DNA of 64,000 bases. Source: Planococcus liqunii. Its GTDB lineage: Bacteria > Bacillota > Bacilli > Bacillales_A > Planococcaceae. Position 1 is the stretch's first letter, and every line of letters begins with the position of its first letter. The DNA lies in the NCBI RefSeq assembly GCF_030413595.1, contig NZ_CP129238.1, positions 1,488,001-1,552,000 on the forward strand, read 5' to 3'. Below, in pieces: positions 8,981-17,496 of the stretch. Made by a program: the position numbers and the translations under genes. The notes under the pieces were generated by a model. It was not told where the DNA came from. It did not search any database and was given only the letters and a program-made list of their open reading frames with translations.

Positions 8981-9008
8981 AAACCGGGTCCTGGTGGCCC
9001 GGTTTTTT
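8981..9008 (+). terminator. Rho-independent terminator of trxA
   Basis: AACCGGG (8982-8988) pairs with CCCGGTT (8998-9004), followed by T residues. It ends 14 bases before the uvrC start, so the uvrC ribosome site directly abuts it. Confidence 0.85.
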
Positions 9009-9022
9009 AATAGGGTGAGACT

Positions 9023-10819
9023 ATGGCAAACGAACTGATTCAACATAAATTAGCAATCCTTCCCGACCAGCCCGGCTGTTATCTAATGAAAGACCGCCAA
9101 AATACGATTATCTATGTCGGCAAGGCAAAGGTGCTGAAAAACCGCGTGCGGTCGTATTTTACGGGAAGCCATGACGCCAAAACGCAGCGGTTGGTAGGGG
9201 AAATCGTGGATTTTGAATATATCGTCACCAATTCCGAAAAAGAAGCATTGATTTTGGAATTGAATTTGATCAAAAAGCATGATCCGAAATACAATATCAT
9301 GCTGAAAGACGACAAAACCTATCCGTACTTGAAAATTACGGGTGAGCGCCATCCGAAGTTGATCATTACGCGCCAAGTTAAGCGCGATAAAGGCAAATAC
9401 TTCGGACCTTATCCAAATGCCTACGCGGCAAGTGAAACGAAGAAATTGCTCGACCGGCTGTATCCGCTCCGGAAATGCCACACGATGCCGGACCGCGCCT
9501 GCCTTTATTACCATATGGGGCAGTGCCTGGCGCCGTGCATCAAACCGGTGGAAAAGGAAACATACCAGGAAATGATCGACGGCATTACGAAATTCCTGAA
9601 CGGCGGATTCCGGGAAGTGAAAGAGCAGCTCGTCGAAAAAATGTCTGAGGCTTCCGAAAACCTGGAGTTTGAGCGGGCGAAGGAATACCGCGACCAAATC
9701 TCGCATATTGAAACGGTTATGGAAAAACAGAAAATGGCGATGAACGATTTTACCAACCGCGATGTATTTGCCTATGCAGTCGACAAAGGCTGGATGTGCG
9801 TGCAGGTGTTTTTCGTGCGCCAAGGCAAACTGATCGAACGGGACGTTTCGCTGTTTCCGCTGTACCGCGACCCGCAGGACGAATTCATGACGTACCTCGG
9901 GCAATTCTACGAGCAGTCGCACCATATGAAACCGAACGAAGTGCTGGTGCCGGAAGGCGTCGATGCGGACCTGGTGCGCGAATGGCTTGATATCCGGGTG
10001 CTGGTGCCGCAGCGCGGCAAGAAAAAAGACTTGGTGGAACTGGCGAAGAAAAATGCCGACATTGCCATCAAGGAAAAGTTCGGGCTGTTGGAGCGCCAAG
10101 AAGAGCGGACGGTCGGAGCTTGCTTGGAGCTTGGCGAAGCGATGAATATCGCCACTCCACTCCGCATTGAAGCATTCGATAACTCGCATATTCAGGGAGC
10201 CGACGCCGTATCCGCGATGATCACATTTATCGACGGCAAGCCATCGAAAAAAGACTACCGCAAATACAAAACCCGCAATGCGTCAAAACCGGATGATTAT
10301 GCCGCTATGCGGGAAGTGATTCGGCGCCGCTATTCGCGTGTGTTGAAAGACGGCCTGCCTTTGCCGGATTTGATTGTCATTGACGGCGGGAAAGGGCAAA
10401 TGGAGTCCGCACGTGAAATCTTGGAAGACGAACTGGGCTTGTCGATTCCGATCGCCGGCCTGGCAAAAGACGCCAAGCACCAGACGTCCCAGCTGCTTTA
10501 CGGAGATCCGATTGAAGTGGTGCCGCTGAAGCGTACGAGTGAAGCGTTTTATCTATTGCAGCGCATCCAGGACGAAGTTCACCGGTTCGTCATCACGTTC
10601 CACCGCCAGCTGCGCGGGAAGAATTCGATCCAGTCGGCCCTCGATAACTTGGAAGGCGTCGGGCCAAAACGCAAACAGCAGCTGCTGAAGCATTTCGGTT
10701 CCGTCAAGAAAATCAAAGAAGCGACAGTAGATGAGTTGAAGGAAGCGGGCATGCCGCTAAGCCTTGCGACATCCATCCAGCAGCATTTTGCCCAGCAGGC
10801 ATTGCCAAGCGAGCAATAA
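9023..10819 (+). CDS. uvrC: UvrABC excinuclease subunit C
   Basis: This 598-residue nucleotide-excision-repair nuclease makes both incisions around UvrB-bound damage. Domains in order: GIY-YIG nuclease (residues about 15-95, [19 protein letters not shown]), a Cys cluster, the UVR helical hairpin that binds UvrB (about 198-233, [13 protein letters not shown]), the RNase H-like 5' nuclease ([34 protein letters not shown]), and a C-terminal double helix-hairpin-helix ([22 protein letters not shown]). The length is normal. It lies just after the trxA terminator; no separate promoter is obvious. Confidence 0.96.
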   Translation: MANELIQHKLAILPDQPGCYLMKDRQNTIIYVGKAKVLKNRVRSYFTGSHDAKTQRLVGEIVDFEYIVTNSEKEALILELNLIKKHDPKYNIMLKDDKTYPYLKITGERHPKLIITRQVKRDKGKYFGPYPNAYAASETKKLLDRLYPLRKCHTMPDRACLYYHMGQCLAPCIKPVEKETYQEMIDGITKFLNGGFREVKEQLVEKMSEASENLEFERAKEYRDQISHIETVMEKQKMAMNDFTNRDVFAYAVDKGWMCVQVFFVRQGKLIERDVSLFPLYRDPQDEFMTYLGQFYEQSHHMKPNEVLVPEGVDADLVREWLDIRVLVPQRGKKKDLVELAKKNADIAIKEKFGLLERQEERTVGACLELGEAMNIATPLRIEAFDNSHIQGADAVSAMITFIDGKPSKKDYRKYKTRNASKPDDYAAMREVIRRRYSRVLKDGLPLPDLIVIDGGKGQMESAREILEDELGLSIPIAGLAKDAKHQTSQLLYGDPIEVVPLKRTSEAFYLLQRIQDEVHRFVITFHRQLRGKNSIQSALDNLEGVGPKRKQQLLKHFGSVKKIKEATVDELKEAGMPLSLATSIQQHFAQQALPSEQ

Positions 10820-10830
10820 CATGCTATCGT
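10802..10830 (+). promoter_or_regulatory. Possible promoter for the lysC leader
   Basis: TTGCCA (10802-10807), 17 bp, then TATCGT with a TGC extension (10822-10830). It overlaps the end of uvrC and would start transcription shortly before the riboswitch. The -10 box is weak. Confidence 0.4.
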
Positions 10831-10857
10831 AAAAACATAATTGAATCACTTGGAAAA

Positions 10858-11102
10858 GTGATGATAGAGGCGCGAACGTCAATAGTATCCATTCGGAGAT
10901 TTGCAAAATCTGTGAGGTTTGGAAAAAGGGGCGGTCGCCGAAGTGTGCGGAGTGGTTGCAAACCCGTGTGCTGGTTCGGCATTTAAGAAGTGCCGGGCTG
11001 TCAGAGTCAATCTCTGGAGGGCTATCTCACATGGACGTTTTTCGTATTCGTACATGATAAAAGAGGTAGTTTGCTGCAGGCGCAGCGAGCTGCCTTTTTT
11101 TA
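10858..11102 (+). ncRNA. Lysine riboswitch (L box) controlling lysC
   Basis: The leader shows L-box consensus pieces in the right order: GAGGCGCGAACGTCAATAGTA, a GGGGCGGTCGCCGAAG core, CTGTCAGAGTCAATCTCTGGAGGGCTATC, with terminal arms GTGATGATAG and CTATCTCAC closing P1 (about 10858-11031). A terminator follows at 11063-11102. Known L boxes terminate transcription when lysine is bound, and the downstream gene is the lysine-pathway aspartokinase. Exact helix borders were judged by eye. Confidence 0.93.
11063..11102 (+). terminator. Riboswitch-controlled terminator of lysC
   Basis: AGGTAGTTTGCTGC pairs with GCAGCGAGCTGCCT around an AGGC loop and is followed by seven T residues; it is the expression platform of the L box. 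Confidence 0.85.
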
Positions 11103-11157
11103 TTGCCAAACTTGGCATGCTGAGAGCCACATCTTAAAAATGTGGGAGTGAATGGAC

Positions 11158-12372
11158 ATGAAAACAGTCGTAATGAAATTTGGCGGGACTTCTGTGGCAA
11201 CACCGGAAAAAATCATCGGTGTCGCCAAACGGGCAATCCGGGAAAAAGAAAAAGGCCATCGGGTCGTGATTGTTGTGTCCGCAATGGGCAAAACGACTGA
11301 TACACTGCTAGCATTGGCAGGAGAGATATCAGCGGAGCCGTCAAAACGGGAAATGGACATGCTGCTCGCTACTGGCGAACAAGTGACCATTTCACTGTTG
11401 GCGATGGCGTTTAAATCGTTGGGCCATGAAGCGCTGTCGTTTACCGGCTGGCAAGCAGGCATTGAAACGGAATCTGTTCCGCGCAACGCCCGCATTGAAA
11501 CCATCCACACCGAGCGGCTGGAACGGGTGCTTGATAACGGCTATATTTGTGTGGTTGCCGGATTCCAGGGAGTGGACCGGATCGGCAACATTACGACGCT
11601 TGGCCGCGGCGGTTCTGATACGACTGCTGTGGCGCTCGCTGCCGCACTTGGTGCAGACAAATGCGAGATTTATACCGATGTGGACGGTGTGTACACGTCC
11701 GATCCGCGTTCCGTGACCGGCGCACGCAAACTTGAGCAGATCTCGTATGACGAAATGCTTGAACTTGCCAATCTGGGTGCAGGCGTCCTGCATCCGCGTG
11801 CTGTAGAATTTGCGAAAAACAATAAAGTCCCGTTATCCGTCCGAGCCAGCTATTCGGACGAACCGGGCACAATCATACAAGAGGTGATCACTGTGGAGAA
11901 AAACTTAATCGTTCGCGGCGTTGCATTTGAACCGGGCATTGCACGGGTAACCGTTTCGTATAAAAAACCGTTCAATGGTTCACTGGCCAATATTTTTACG
12001 AAGCTGGCCGAACACCACATTGATGTGGACATCATTGTGCAAAGCATCACGGACGAATTTCCGCCGTCGGTGTCTTTCTCCATCAAAGAAGAAAGCCTCG
12101 AAGAAACAAAACGCGTACTGAACGAATTCCAGGAAGACATCCGCTTCTCAGCGGCGAATTACGAAGTCGGCTTATCAAAAGTTTCCATTGTCGGTTCCGG
12201 CATGGTTTCCAATCCTGGCGTGGCGGCGCAAATGTTCGACATTCTCCGAGTCCAGGGCATTCCAGTCAAAATGGTCAGTACGTCGGAAATTAAAATTTCC
12301 GTCGTCGTACCGGGAACGGATATGAAAGAAGCCGCCAATGCGCTGCACGATGCATTCGGCTTATCGGAATAA
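11158..12372 (+). CDS. lysC: Aspartate kinase (lysine-pathway isozyme, alpha subunit)
   Basis: This 404-residue aspartokinase phosphorylates aspartate at the head of the lysine/diaminopimelate pathway. The kinase domain has KFGGTS (residues 7-12), VVVSAMGKTTD, the segment around GRGGSDTTAVALAAAL and DVDGVYTSDPR; two ACT domains follow from about residue 255. The ATG at 11158 is chosen because its spacing from GGGAGTG is 9 bases; the in-frame ATG at 11152 lies too close. An internal GTG with a near-perfect ribosome site at codon 246 probably yields the separate beta subunit. Expression is under the L box. Confidence 0.95.
   Translation: MKTVVMKFGGTSVATPEKIIGVAKRAIREKEKGHRVVIVVSAMGKTTDTLLALAGEISAEPSKREMDMLLATGEQVTISLLAMAFKSLGHEALSFTGWQAGIETESVPRNARIETIHTERLERVLDNGYICVVAGFQGVDRIGNITTLGRGGSDTTAVALAAALGADKCEIYTDVDGVYTSDPRSVTGARKLEQISYDEMLELANLGAGVLHPRAVEFAKNNKVPLSVRASYSDEPGTIIQEVITVEKNLIVRGVAFEPGIARVTVSYKKPFNGSLANIFTKLAEHHIDVDIIVQSITDEFPPSVSFSIKEESLEETKRVLNEFQEDIRFSAANYEVGLSKVSIVGSGMVSNPGVAAQMFDILRVQGIPVKMVSTSEIKISVVVPGTDMKEAANALHDAFGLSE
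11881..11895 (+). promoter_or_regulatory. Internal ribosome binding site and GTG start for the LysC beta subunit
   Basis: GAGGTGATC (11881-11889) closely matches the complement of the 16S 3' end, and an in-frame GTG follows at 11893. It is codon 246 of the chosen lysC frame. B. subtilis aspartokinase II is known to make its beta subunit from an internal start at the equivalent place, where this protein reads VEKNLIVRG against MEQNLIVRG. The beta product would span 11893-12372, 159 residues. Confidence 0.75.
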
Positions 12373-12385
12373 GCGAATAGAGGGA

Positions 12386-12417
12386 AAGCGTCCGCTCGTG
12401 AGCGGGCGCTTTTTTGT
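12386..12417 (+). terminator. Rho-independent terminator of lysC
   Basis: AAGCGTCCGCTC and GAGCGGGCGCTT form a 12-bp stem (one G-T pair) around GT, followed by TTTTTTGTTTT. Confidence 0.88.
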
Positions 12418-12673
12418 TTTGCTGATGCCCATGTATTAAGCGGTTCGGGTTTGCCTTCTGCTGGAGCAAAGAAGAACAGAGGATTTCATTTAGTGGATTG
12501 GACCGGATTACGAAAGTAAATGGCCAGTTTGAACAAAGATAAAGACTGCCATGTTATTATATATGTCAGAAAAATGACAATGCATCTCCCTTTTAACGCG
12601 GTAAAGCAGAATTGTTATAGGAGTATAGAAAAAAATAGCTTAATCCTTACCAGAATAGCTGAAGTATATTTTT

Positions 12674-12689
12674 TGTGATAAAATTCACA
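12674..12689. promoter_or_regulatory. Perfect CRP/FNR- or Rex-like palindrome
   Basis: TGTGATAAAATTCACA is a perfect TGTGA-N6-TCACA dyad, the FNR/CRP-family consensus. With one flanking base on each side, TTGTGAT-AAAA-TTCACAT also fits the Rex pattern TTGTGAA-N4-TTCACAA at 12 of 14 arm positions. It is about 185 bp upstream of the sdh -35 box. Confidence 0.5.
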
Positions 12690-12836
12690 TTCTACAAACA
12701 GAAATAGAATAGCATATTCCTCTAGTATCTCCAGACCAAACAGTCTCTATGTCATTAACAGTAAAATTCGAGGCTGAAGCAGCGAAAAAGGAACCGTTTT
12801 CAAAAAGGATGAAAATTTGATTTTAATATAATAAAT

Positions 12837-12853
12837 TATGATTAAGAATCATA
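12837..12853. promoter_or_regulatory. 17-bp perfect inverted repeat upstream of sdhC
   Basis: TATGATT-AAG-AATCATA has perfect 7-bp arms and a 3-bp centre. The spacing differs from the 7-1-7 Fur/PerR box, so no regulator is named. It ends 20 bp before the sdh -35 box. Confidence 0.45.
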
Positions 12854-12873
12854 GACAAAAACCTTCGGTTGCC

Positions 12874-12902
12874 TTGACGCTCCTATTATCGGAGAGTACA
12901 AT
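12874..12902 (+). promoter_or_regulatory. SigA promoter of sdhCAB
   Basis: TTGACG (12874-12879) and TACAAT (12897-12902) are separated by 17 bp. The spacer contains a small dyad, CTCC-tattatc-GGAG. The resulting leader of about 100 nt precedes the sdhC TTG start. Confidence 0.8.
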
Positions 12903-13011
12903 AAATATGTCATAATTTTGTATCATGATGTAAGGCAGTTAGAAAAAGCTTTCGTCTTTGAACGATTGTCTTTTTTTTGCTGCGTAACAATGTCTTGAGG
13001 GAGGTAAAATT

Positions 13012-13623
13012 TTGGAAAATCGAGAATTTTTATTGCGTAGGTTACACTCTTTACTCGGAATTATTCCGATCGGACTGTTCTTGACGCAGCACTTAATCGT
13101 CAACCATTTTGCAACGCAGGGTGAATCGTCATTCAATAATGCGTCTCACTTCATGGCGAATCTTCCATTCGTCATCTTCTTGGAGATTTTCGTTATTTAT
13201 TTACCGTTGTTGTATCATGCTTTCTACGGTTTATACATAGCGTTTACTTCAAAACACAATGTGGGCAAATACAGCTACATGCGCAATGCATTGTTCACAG
13301 CACAACGCTATACAGGGGTTTTCCTTGTGATCTTTATCGCATGGCACGTGTTTGAAACTCGTTTCCAAGTTGCGATCGGCAATGCGGCTGAAGCGGACTT
13401 TAACATGATGGAAAACATTTTAAGCAATCCATTAATGTTAGCGTTTTATATTGTCGGTGTTCTAGCGGCAACATTCCACTTGGCTAACGGACTTTGGTCT
13501 TTCCTTGTTACTTGGGGAATCACGCAGTCTGAAAAAGCTCAACGCGGCGCAACTTATTTCACGCTTCTAGTGTTTGTTGTGCTTTCAATTATTGGTATCA
13601 GAGCTTTATTCGCGTTCGTTTAA
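13012..13623 (+). CDS. sdhC: Succinate dehydrogenase cytochrome b558 subunit
   Basis: This 203-residue membrane anchor of complex II has five hydrophobic segments. Histidines H27, H69, H112 and H156 match the four heme-ligand positions of the di-heme Bacillus SdhC. It binds menaquinone-linked hemes and anchors SdhAB to the inner face of the membrane. The TTG start at 13012 is supported by a GAGGGAGGT ribosome site, and no earlier start fits. It is the first gene of sdhCAB; there is no separate sdhD, as is normal for Bacillales. Confidence 0.95.
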   Translation: MENREFLLRRLHSLLGIIPIGLFLTQHLIVNHFATQGESSFNNASHFMANLPFVIFLEIFVIYLPLLYHAFYGLYIAFTSKHNVGKYSYMRNALFTAQRYTGVFLVIFIAWHVFETRFQVAIGNAAEADFNMMENILSNPLMLAFYIVGVLAATFHLANGLWSFLVTWGITQSEKAQRGATYFTLLVFVVLSIIGIRALFAFV

Positions 13624-13668
13624 GAACGATTGGATTATTGGTGAATTAAAAGAGGAGTGAATACCGAA

Positions 13669-15417
13669 ATGGCGAAAGGCAAACTTATTATTGTCGGGGG
13701 CGGCCTTGCAGGACTGATGGCAGCTGTTAAAGCAGCCGAAGCAGGCTCACCCGTTGATTTATTTTCGATCGTCCCAGTTAAAAGATCCCACTCGGTTTGT
13801 GCTCAAGGCGGGATAAACGGGGCTGTAAATACAAAAGGTGAAGGAGATTCACCGGATATTCACTTTGACGATACGGTCTATGGTGGAGACTTCCTAGCGA
13901 ACCAGCGTCCGGTTAAAGCAATGGCGGATGCTGCACCAGCGATTATCCGTTTGTTTGACCGCATGGGCGTTATGTTCAACCGGACTCCGGAAGGACTTCT
14001 TGACTTCCGCCGTTTTGGCGGAACAATGCACCACAGAACAGCTTTCGCAGGCGCGACAACAGGCCAGCAATTGCTTTACGCTCTAGACGAGCAAGTTCGC
14101 CGCCACGAAGTGAGCGGATTGGTTACAAAATACGAAGGCTGGGAATTCCTTGGCCTGGTGCTGGATGACCAAGGCGTAGGCCGCGGGATTACTGCACAAA
14201 ACATGACTACGATGGAAATCCAAGCTTTCCGTGCGGATGCTGTCATTATGGCAACTGGCGGACCGGGGATCATCTTCGGCAAATCAACAAACTCGGTCAT
14301 CAACACGGGATCTGCAGCTTCCATCGTTTATCAGCAAGGCGCGTATTATGCGAACGGCGAATTCATCCAAATTCACCCGACAGCAATTCCAGGAGACGAT
14401 AAACTTCGTCTAATGTCCGAATCTGCACGCGGTGAAGGCGGACGTATCTGGACGTATAAAGATGGCAAGCCTTGGTACTTCCTGGAAGAAAAATATCCAG
14501 CTTATGGTAACTTAGTGCCTCGTGATATCGCAACACGCGAAATCTTCGATGTCTGTGTTAACCAAAAGCTAGGAATCAACGGCGAAAACATGGTTTATTT
14601 GGATCTATCACACAAAGATCCAAAAGAATTGGACATTAAACTAGGCGGCATCATCGAGATTTACGAGAAATTCACAGGTGATGACCCTCGCAAAGTACCG
14701 ATGAAAATCTTCCCGGCTGTCCACTATTCAATGGGCGGTTTATGGGTTGATGACCATCAGTTCACAAGCATTCCGGGCGTTCTTGCTGCCGGTGAATGTG
14801 ATTACTCCCAGCACGGTGCAAACCGTCTAGGTGCTAACTCGCTTCTATCTGCTGTTTACGGCGGTATGGTAGCAGGGCCGAACGCATTGGAGTATATCGA
14901 AGGCTTAGAAGTTCTTGCAGAAGACCTTCCTTCAGACATTTTCGAACGTGCAGTTGCTGAAGAGCAGCGCAAATGGGAAGAAATCCTTGCTCTTGACGGT
15001 ACAGAGAATGCGTATGTACTTCACAAAGAGCTTGGCGAATGGATGACGGACAACGTAACCGTTGTTCGCTACAACGATCGACTGCAAGCGACGGATGAAA
15101 AAATCCAGGAGCTGCTTGAGCGTTTCAACCACATCAGCATTACCGATACGCAGCTTTGGAGCAACCAAGGCGCTATGTTTACACGTCAGTTGAAAAATAT
15201 GCTACATTTAGCACGAGTGATCACTCTTGGAGCATTAAACCGCAACGAAAGCCGCGGCGCTCATTACAAGCCTGATTTCCCGGAACGCAACGACGAAGAA
15301 TTTTTGAAAACAACGATGGCGAAATTTAATGGATACGACGCGCCGATTTTCTCTTATCAAGACGTCGATGTTTCGTTGATTGAGCCTCGTAAACGTGATT
15401 ACTCAGCGAAACACTAA
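13669..15417 (+). CDS. sdhA: Succinate dehydrogenase flavoprotein subunit
   Basis: This 582-residue FAD subunit oxidises succinate to fumarate in the citric acid cycle. It has the N-terminal dinucleotide fold IIVGGGLAGLMAAVKAAEAG, the HSVCAQGGINGAV flavin-attachment region, RFGGTMHHRT, and the active-site segment around HPTAIPGDDKLRLMSESARGEGG. The ATG at 13669 is chosen because the alternative GTG at 13657 falls inside the AGAGGAGTG ribosome site. It lies 45 bp after sdhC and 18 bp before sdhB. Length and sequence are very close to the B. subtilis protein. Confidence 0.96.
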   Translation: MAKGKLIIVGGGLAGLMAAVKAAEAGSPVDLFSIVPVKRSHSVCAQGGINGAVNTKGEGDSPDIHFDDTVYGGDFLANQRPVKAMADAAPAIIRLFDRMGVMFNRTPEGLLDFRRFGGTMHHRTAFAGATTGQQLLYALDEQVRRHEVSGLVTKYEGWEFLGLVLDDQGVGRGITAQNMTTMEIQAFRADAVIMATGGPGIIFGKSTNSVINTGSAASIVYQQGAYYANGEFIQIHPTAIPGDDKLRLMSESARGEGGRIWTYKDGKPWYFLEEKYPAYGNLVPRDIATREIFDVCVNQKLGINGENMVYLDLSHKDPKELDIKLGGIIEIYEKFTGDDPRKVPMKIFPAVHYSMGGLWVDDHQFTSIPGVLAAGECDYSQHGANRLGANSLLSAVYGGMVAGPNALEYIEGLEVLAEDLPSDIFERAVAEEQRKWEEILALDGTENAYVLHKELGEWMTDNVTVVRYNDRLQATDEKIQELLERFNHISITDTQLWSNQGAMFTRQLKNMLHLARVITLGALNRNESRGAHYKPDFPERNDEEFLKTTMAKFNGYDAPIFSYQDVDVSLIEPRKRDYSAKH

Positions 15418-15435
15418 GAAGGGAGCTATTTTACC

Positions 15436-16206
15436 ATGGGTGAAGCAGCAAAAACGGTTATATTTGAAATCGAACGCAGAAACTCCACGAACGAAGAGTC
15501 GTACATGGAGAAGTTCGAATTACCATATCGTGCGAACATGAATGTCATTTCGGCATTGATGGAAATTCGCCGGAACCCAGTTAACATGGAAGGGAAAAAA
15601 ACCACTCCTGTAACATGGGACATGAACTGCCTGGAAGAAGTGTGTGGCGCATGTTCAATGGTCATCAACGGCAAAGCACGCCAGTCGTGTACAGCACTTG
15701 TCGATCAATTGGAACAGCCGATCCGCCTTCAGCCGATGAAGACATTCCCTGTAGTCCGCGACTTGGTCGTTGACCGCAGCCGTATGTTCGATTCGTTGAA
15801 AAAAGTCAAAGCATGGATTCCGATTGACGGAACTCATGACCTTGGTGAAGGGCCGCGTATGCCTGAACGCAAACGCCAATGGGCTTACGAATTGTCTAAA
15901 TGTATGACTTGCGGCGTATGCTTGGAAGCATGCCCGAACGTCAACGATAAATCCGATTTCATCGGACCAGCTCCACTTTCACAAGTACGTCTTATGAATG
16001 CGCACCCAACAGGCGCCATGAACAAAGACGCCCGCTTGAATGCCATCATGGGCGAAGGCGGATTAGCAAGCTGCGGTAACTCTCAAAACTGTGTTGAATC
16101 TTGTCCAAAAGGAATTCCTTTGACAACTTCAATCGCTGCTTTGAACCGCGACACAACTGTTCAAATGTTCCGCAACTTCTTCGGAAGCGACAGAATGGTG
16201 GACTAG
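15436..16206 (+). CDS. sdhB: Succinate dehydrogenase iron-sulfur subunit
   Basis: This 256-residue electron-transfer subunit has the plant-type [2Fe-2S] cysteines C65, C70, C73 and C85 (CLEEVCGACSMVINGKARQSC). The C-terminal bacterial ferredoxin motifs CMTCGVCLEACP and CGNSQNCVESCPKGIP supply the [4Fe-4S] and [3Fe-4S] clusters. It links SdhA flavin to SdhC heme and menaquinone. A GAAGGGAGC site precedes the ATG. It ends the sdh operon and is followed by one copy of the ~123-bp repeat and then a terminator. Confidence 0.96.
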   Translation: MGEAAKTVIFEIERRNSTNEESYMEKFELPYRANMNVISALMEIRRNPVNMEGKKTTPVTWDMNCLEEVCGACSMVINGKARQSCTALVDQLEQPIRLQPMKTFPVVRDLVVDRSRMFDSLKKVKAWIPIDGTHDLGEGPRMPERKRQWAYELSKCMTCGVCLEACPNVNDKSDFIGPAPLSQVRLMNAHPTGAMNKDARLNAIMGEGGLASCGNSQNCVESCPKGIPLTTSIAALNRDTTVQMFRNFFGSDRMVD

Positions 16207-16209
16207 TAA

Positions 16210-16333
16210 AGAAAAGCGGAAGTGCCCGTGCAGATTCGACGGGCATAAGACGATCTGGCGAAGCGGCGTGTTTTCAGCCGCACAGCCGGAGTGGCTTATG
16301 TCCCTAGAATCTGGGCACTGCAGCTAGACAACA
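16210..16333 (+). repeat. Fourth copy of the ~123-bp structured repeat, after sdhB
   Basis: The segment shares most of its sequence with copy 2 of the etfB-etfA array, including GCGAAGCGGCGTGTTTTCAG. Its outer arms AGTGCCC (16221-16227) and GGGCACT (16313-16319) differ from the other copies but still pair. A 5' fragment, AGAAAAGCGGA, follows at 16334, as after the etf array. Confidence 0.85.
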
Positions 16334-16380
16334 AGAAAAGCGGAGAAACTTCTTCCTTTTCTTATCGTCTACTACGACCC

Positions 16381-16410
16381 AAAACCCTGCCTCGGCAGGG
16401 TTTTTATTTT
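16381..16410 (+). terminator. Rho-independent terminator of sdhCAB
   Basis: AAAACCCTGCC pairs with GGCAGGGTTTT and continues into a T-rich tail. It lies about 175 bp after sdhB, so the repeat is transcribed as the sdh 3' UTR. Confidence 0.8.
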
Positions 16411-16491
16411 GTTTATAGGACAAATGCCGCAACCTTCCCTTCGGAATATTTGCTATACTAAAAAAACAAAGAGATGGGTGGAGGTTCATTT

Positions 16492-16959
16492 ATGAAAGCA
16501 GCTTACATCAAGGATTTTAAGGAGTGGAAAAAAGGATTTCATTTTTCAGCGCCGGTTCAGGTCCGTTTCTCGGAAACGGATATGTTTGGGCATGTCAATA
16601 ACACTGTACCGATTACGTATTTTGAATTTGCACGCATCGAATACATGAAAGAACTGGGCTTGATGCAAAGCTGGCTGACAGGCGGCAATGAGTTGTTCCC
16701 GGTTGTGGCGGATATCCAAGTGGATTACACCCAGCAGGTTTATTTCGATGAAAAGCTGGAAGTTCACGTTAAAGTGGAGTCGGTCGGCAATTCTTCAATC
16801 GACGTGCATTACTGGGTCACCAATGAAAAAGGGGAGACCTGCTTTACCGGCCGCGGAGCGATGGTGCAGATTTCGAAAAAAACCGGCAAAGGCCATCCGT
16901 GGACCGGACAAGAGAAAGAACTTTTCACAAATAAACGCTTAATTTCTTCGAAAAATTAA
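16492..16959 (+). CDS. ysmA: Hotdog-fold acyl-CoA thioesterase (YsmA-like)
   Basis: This 155-residue 4HBT-type hotdog protein has VRFSETDMFGHVNNTVPITYFEFARIEYMKELG, in which the aspartate after ET is the usual catalytic residue of the family. It should hydrolyse an acyl-CoA or acyl-ACP; the substrate is not evident. The ATG at 16492 is 8 bases after GGGTGGAGG; the ATG at 16474 overlaps that site and is rejected. A TGC-extended TATACT (16451-16459) may be its promoter. The place after sdhB matches B. subtilis ysmA, but gerE, which follows there, is missing. Confidence 0.88.
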   Translation: MKAAYIKDFKEWKKGFHFSAPVQVRFSETDMFGHVNNTVPITYFEFARIEYMKELGLMQSWLTGGNELFPVVADIQVDYTQQVYFDEKLEVHVKVESVGNSSIDVHYWVTNEKGETCFTGRGAMVQISKKTGKGHPWTGQEKELFTNKRLISSKN

Positions 16960-17033
16960 GTGAGTTCTTGCGTTATGAATAAAAAAGCGTCACTATAGTT
17001 ATAGTAGATCGTAGCCAAGGAGTGTTGATTTCA

Positions 17034-17486
17034 ATGAATGATAACAACCAAACGAATCTCCATGATCCGGAACGGATCGCGTTTCTGGAAAAAGAACTTC
17101 GGTATATCGCCGGCATCATCAAGCAAAAAGGCCGGGAAATCTTAAATTCCTATACCATTACTCCTCCGCAGTTTGTTGCGTTGCAATGGCTTTTTGAGCA
17201 TGGGGACATGACCATTGGAGACCTCTCCAATAAAATGTATCTGGCATTCAGTACAACGACGGATCTGGTCGACCGCATGGAAAAGAACGAATTGGTTGTC
17301 CGCATCCGTGAAGAGCAGGATCGACGCGTCGTACGCATTAAGCTGTTAAAAGAAGGCGAACGCATCATTGAAGAAGTAATTAAGAAACGCCAGGATTATT
17401 TGGAAAATGTTCTCGCTGATTTCGACGGAGACGAAGTGGAGCAATTATCATTCTTGCTTGAGAAACTTCACAACAACATGAAATAG
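17034..17486 (+). CDS. ysmB: MarR-family transcriptional regulator (YsmB-like)
   Basis: This 150-residue winged-helix protein has ITPPQFVALQWLFEHGDMTIGDLSNKMYLAFSTTTDLVDRMEKNELVVRIREEQDRRVVRIKLLKEGE, the MarR helix-turn-helix and wing with the characteristic DRR. The effector and targets are unknown. The ATG at 17034 is used; AAGGAG at 17017-17022 overlaps the earlier GTG at 17022. It is placed 10 bp before racE, as in B. subtilis ysmB-racE, and the two are probably cotranscribed. Confidence 0.9.
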   Translation: MNDNNQTNLHDPERIAFLEKELRYIAGIIKQKGREILNSYTITPPQFVALQWLFEHGDMTIGDLSNKMYLAFSTTTDLVDRMEKNELVVRIREEQDRRVVRIKLLKEGERIIEEVIKKRQDYLENVLADFDGDEVEQLSFLLEKLHNNMK

Positions 17487-17496
17487 AATTGAGGCG

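Larger units (their letters stand above)
12418..12873. other. Gene-free AT-rich region between lysC and the sdh promoter
   Basis: No ORF with a ribosome site was found. B. subtilis has yslB here. The region carries three dyads: TGTCA-N6-TGACA (12564-12579), TGTGA-N6-TCACA (12674-12689) and TATGATT-AAG-AATCATA (12837-12853). These point to regulator binding or an unrecognised transcript. Confidence 0.6.

Noticed and set aside
9083..10189. Long minus-strand open frame of 368 codons
   Set aside because: It lies wholly within uvrC on the opposite strand, has no ribosome site and reads as low-complexity His/Phe/Arg; it is an antisense shadow.
12837..12853. Fur or PerR box upstream of sdhC
   Set aside because: The dyad TATGATT-AAG-AATCATA has a 3-bp centre, not the 1-bp centre of those boxes, so only an inverted repeat is claimed.
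16954..16985. Terminator after the thioesterase gene
   Set aside because: CTTAATTT/AAATTAAG can pair across the stop region, but no T tract follows and the stem is AT-rich; too weak to list.
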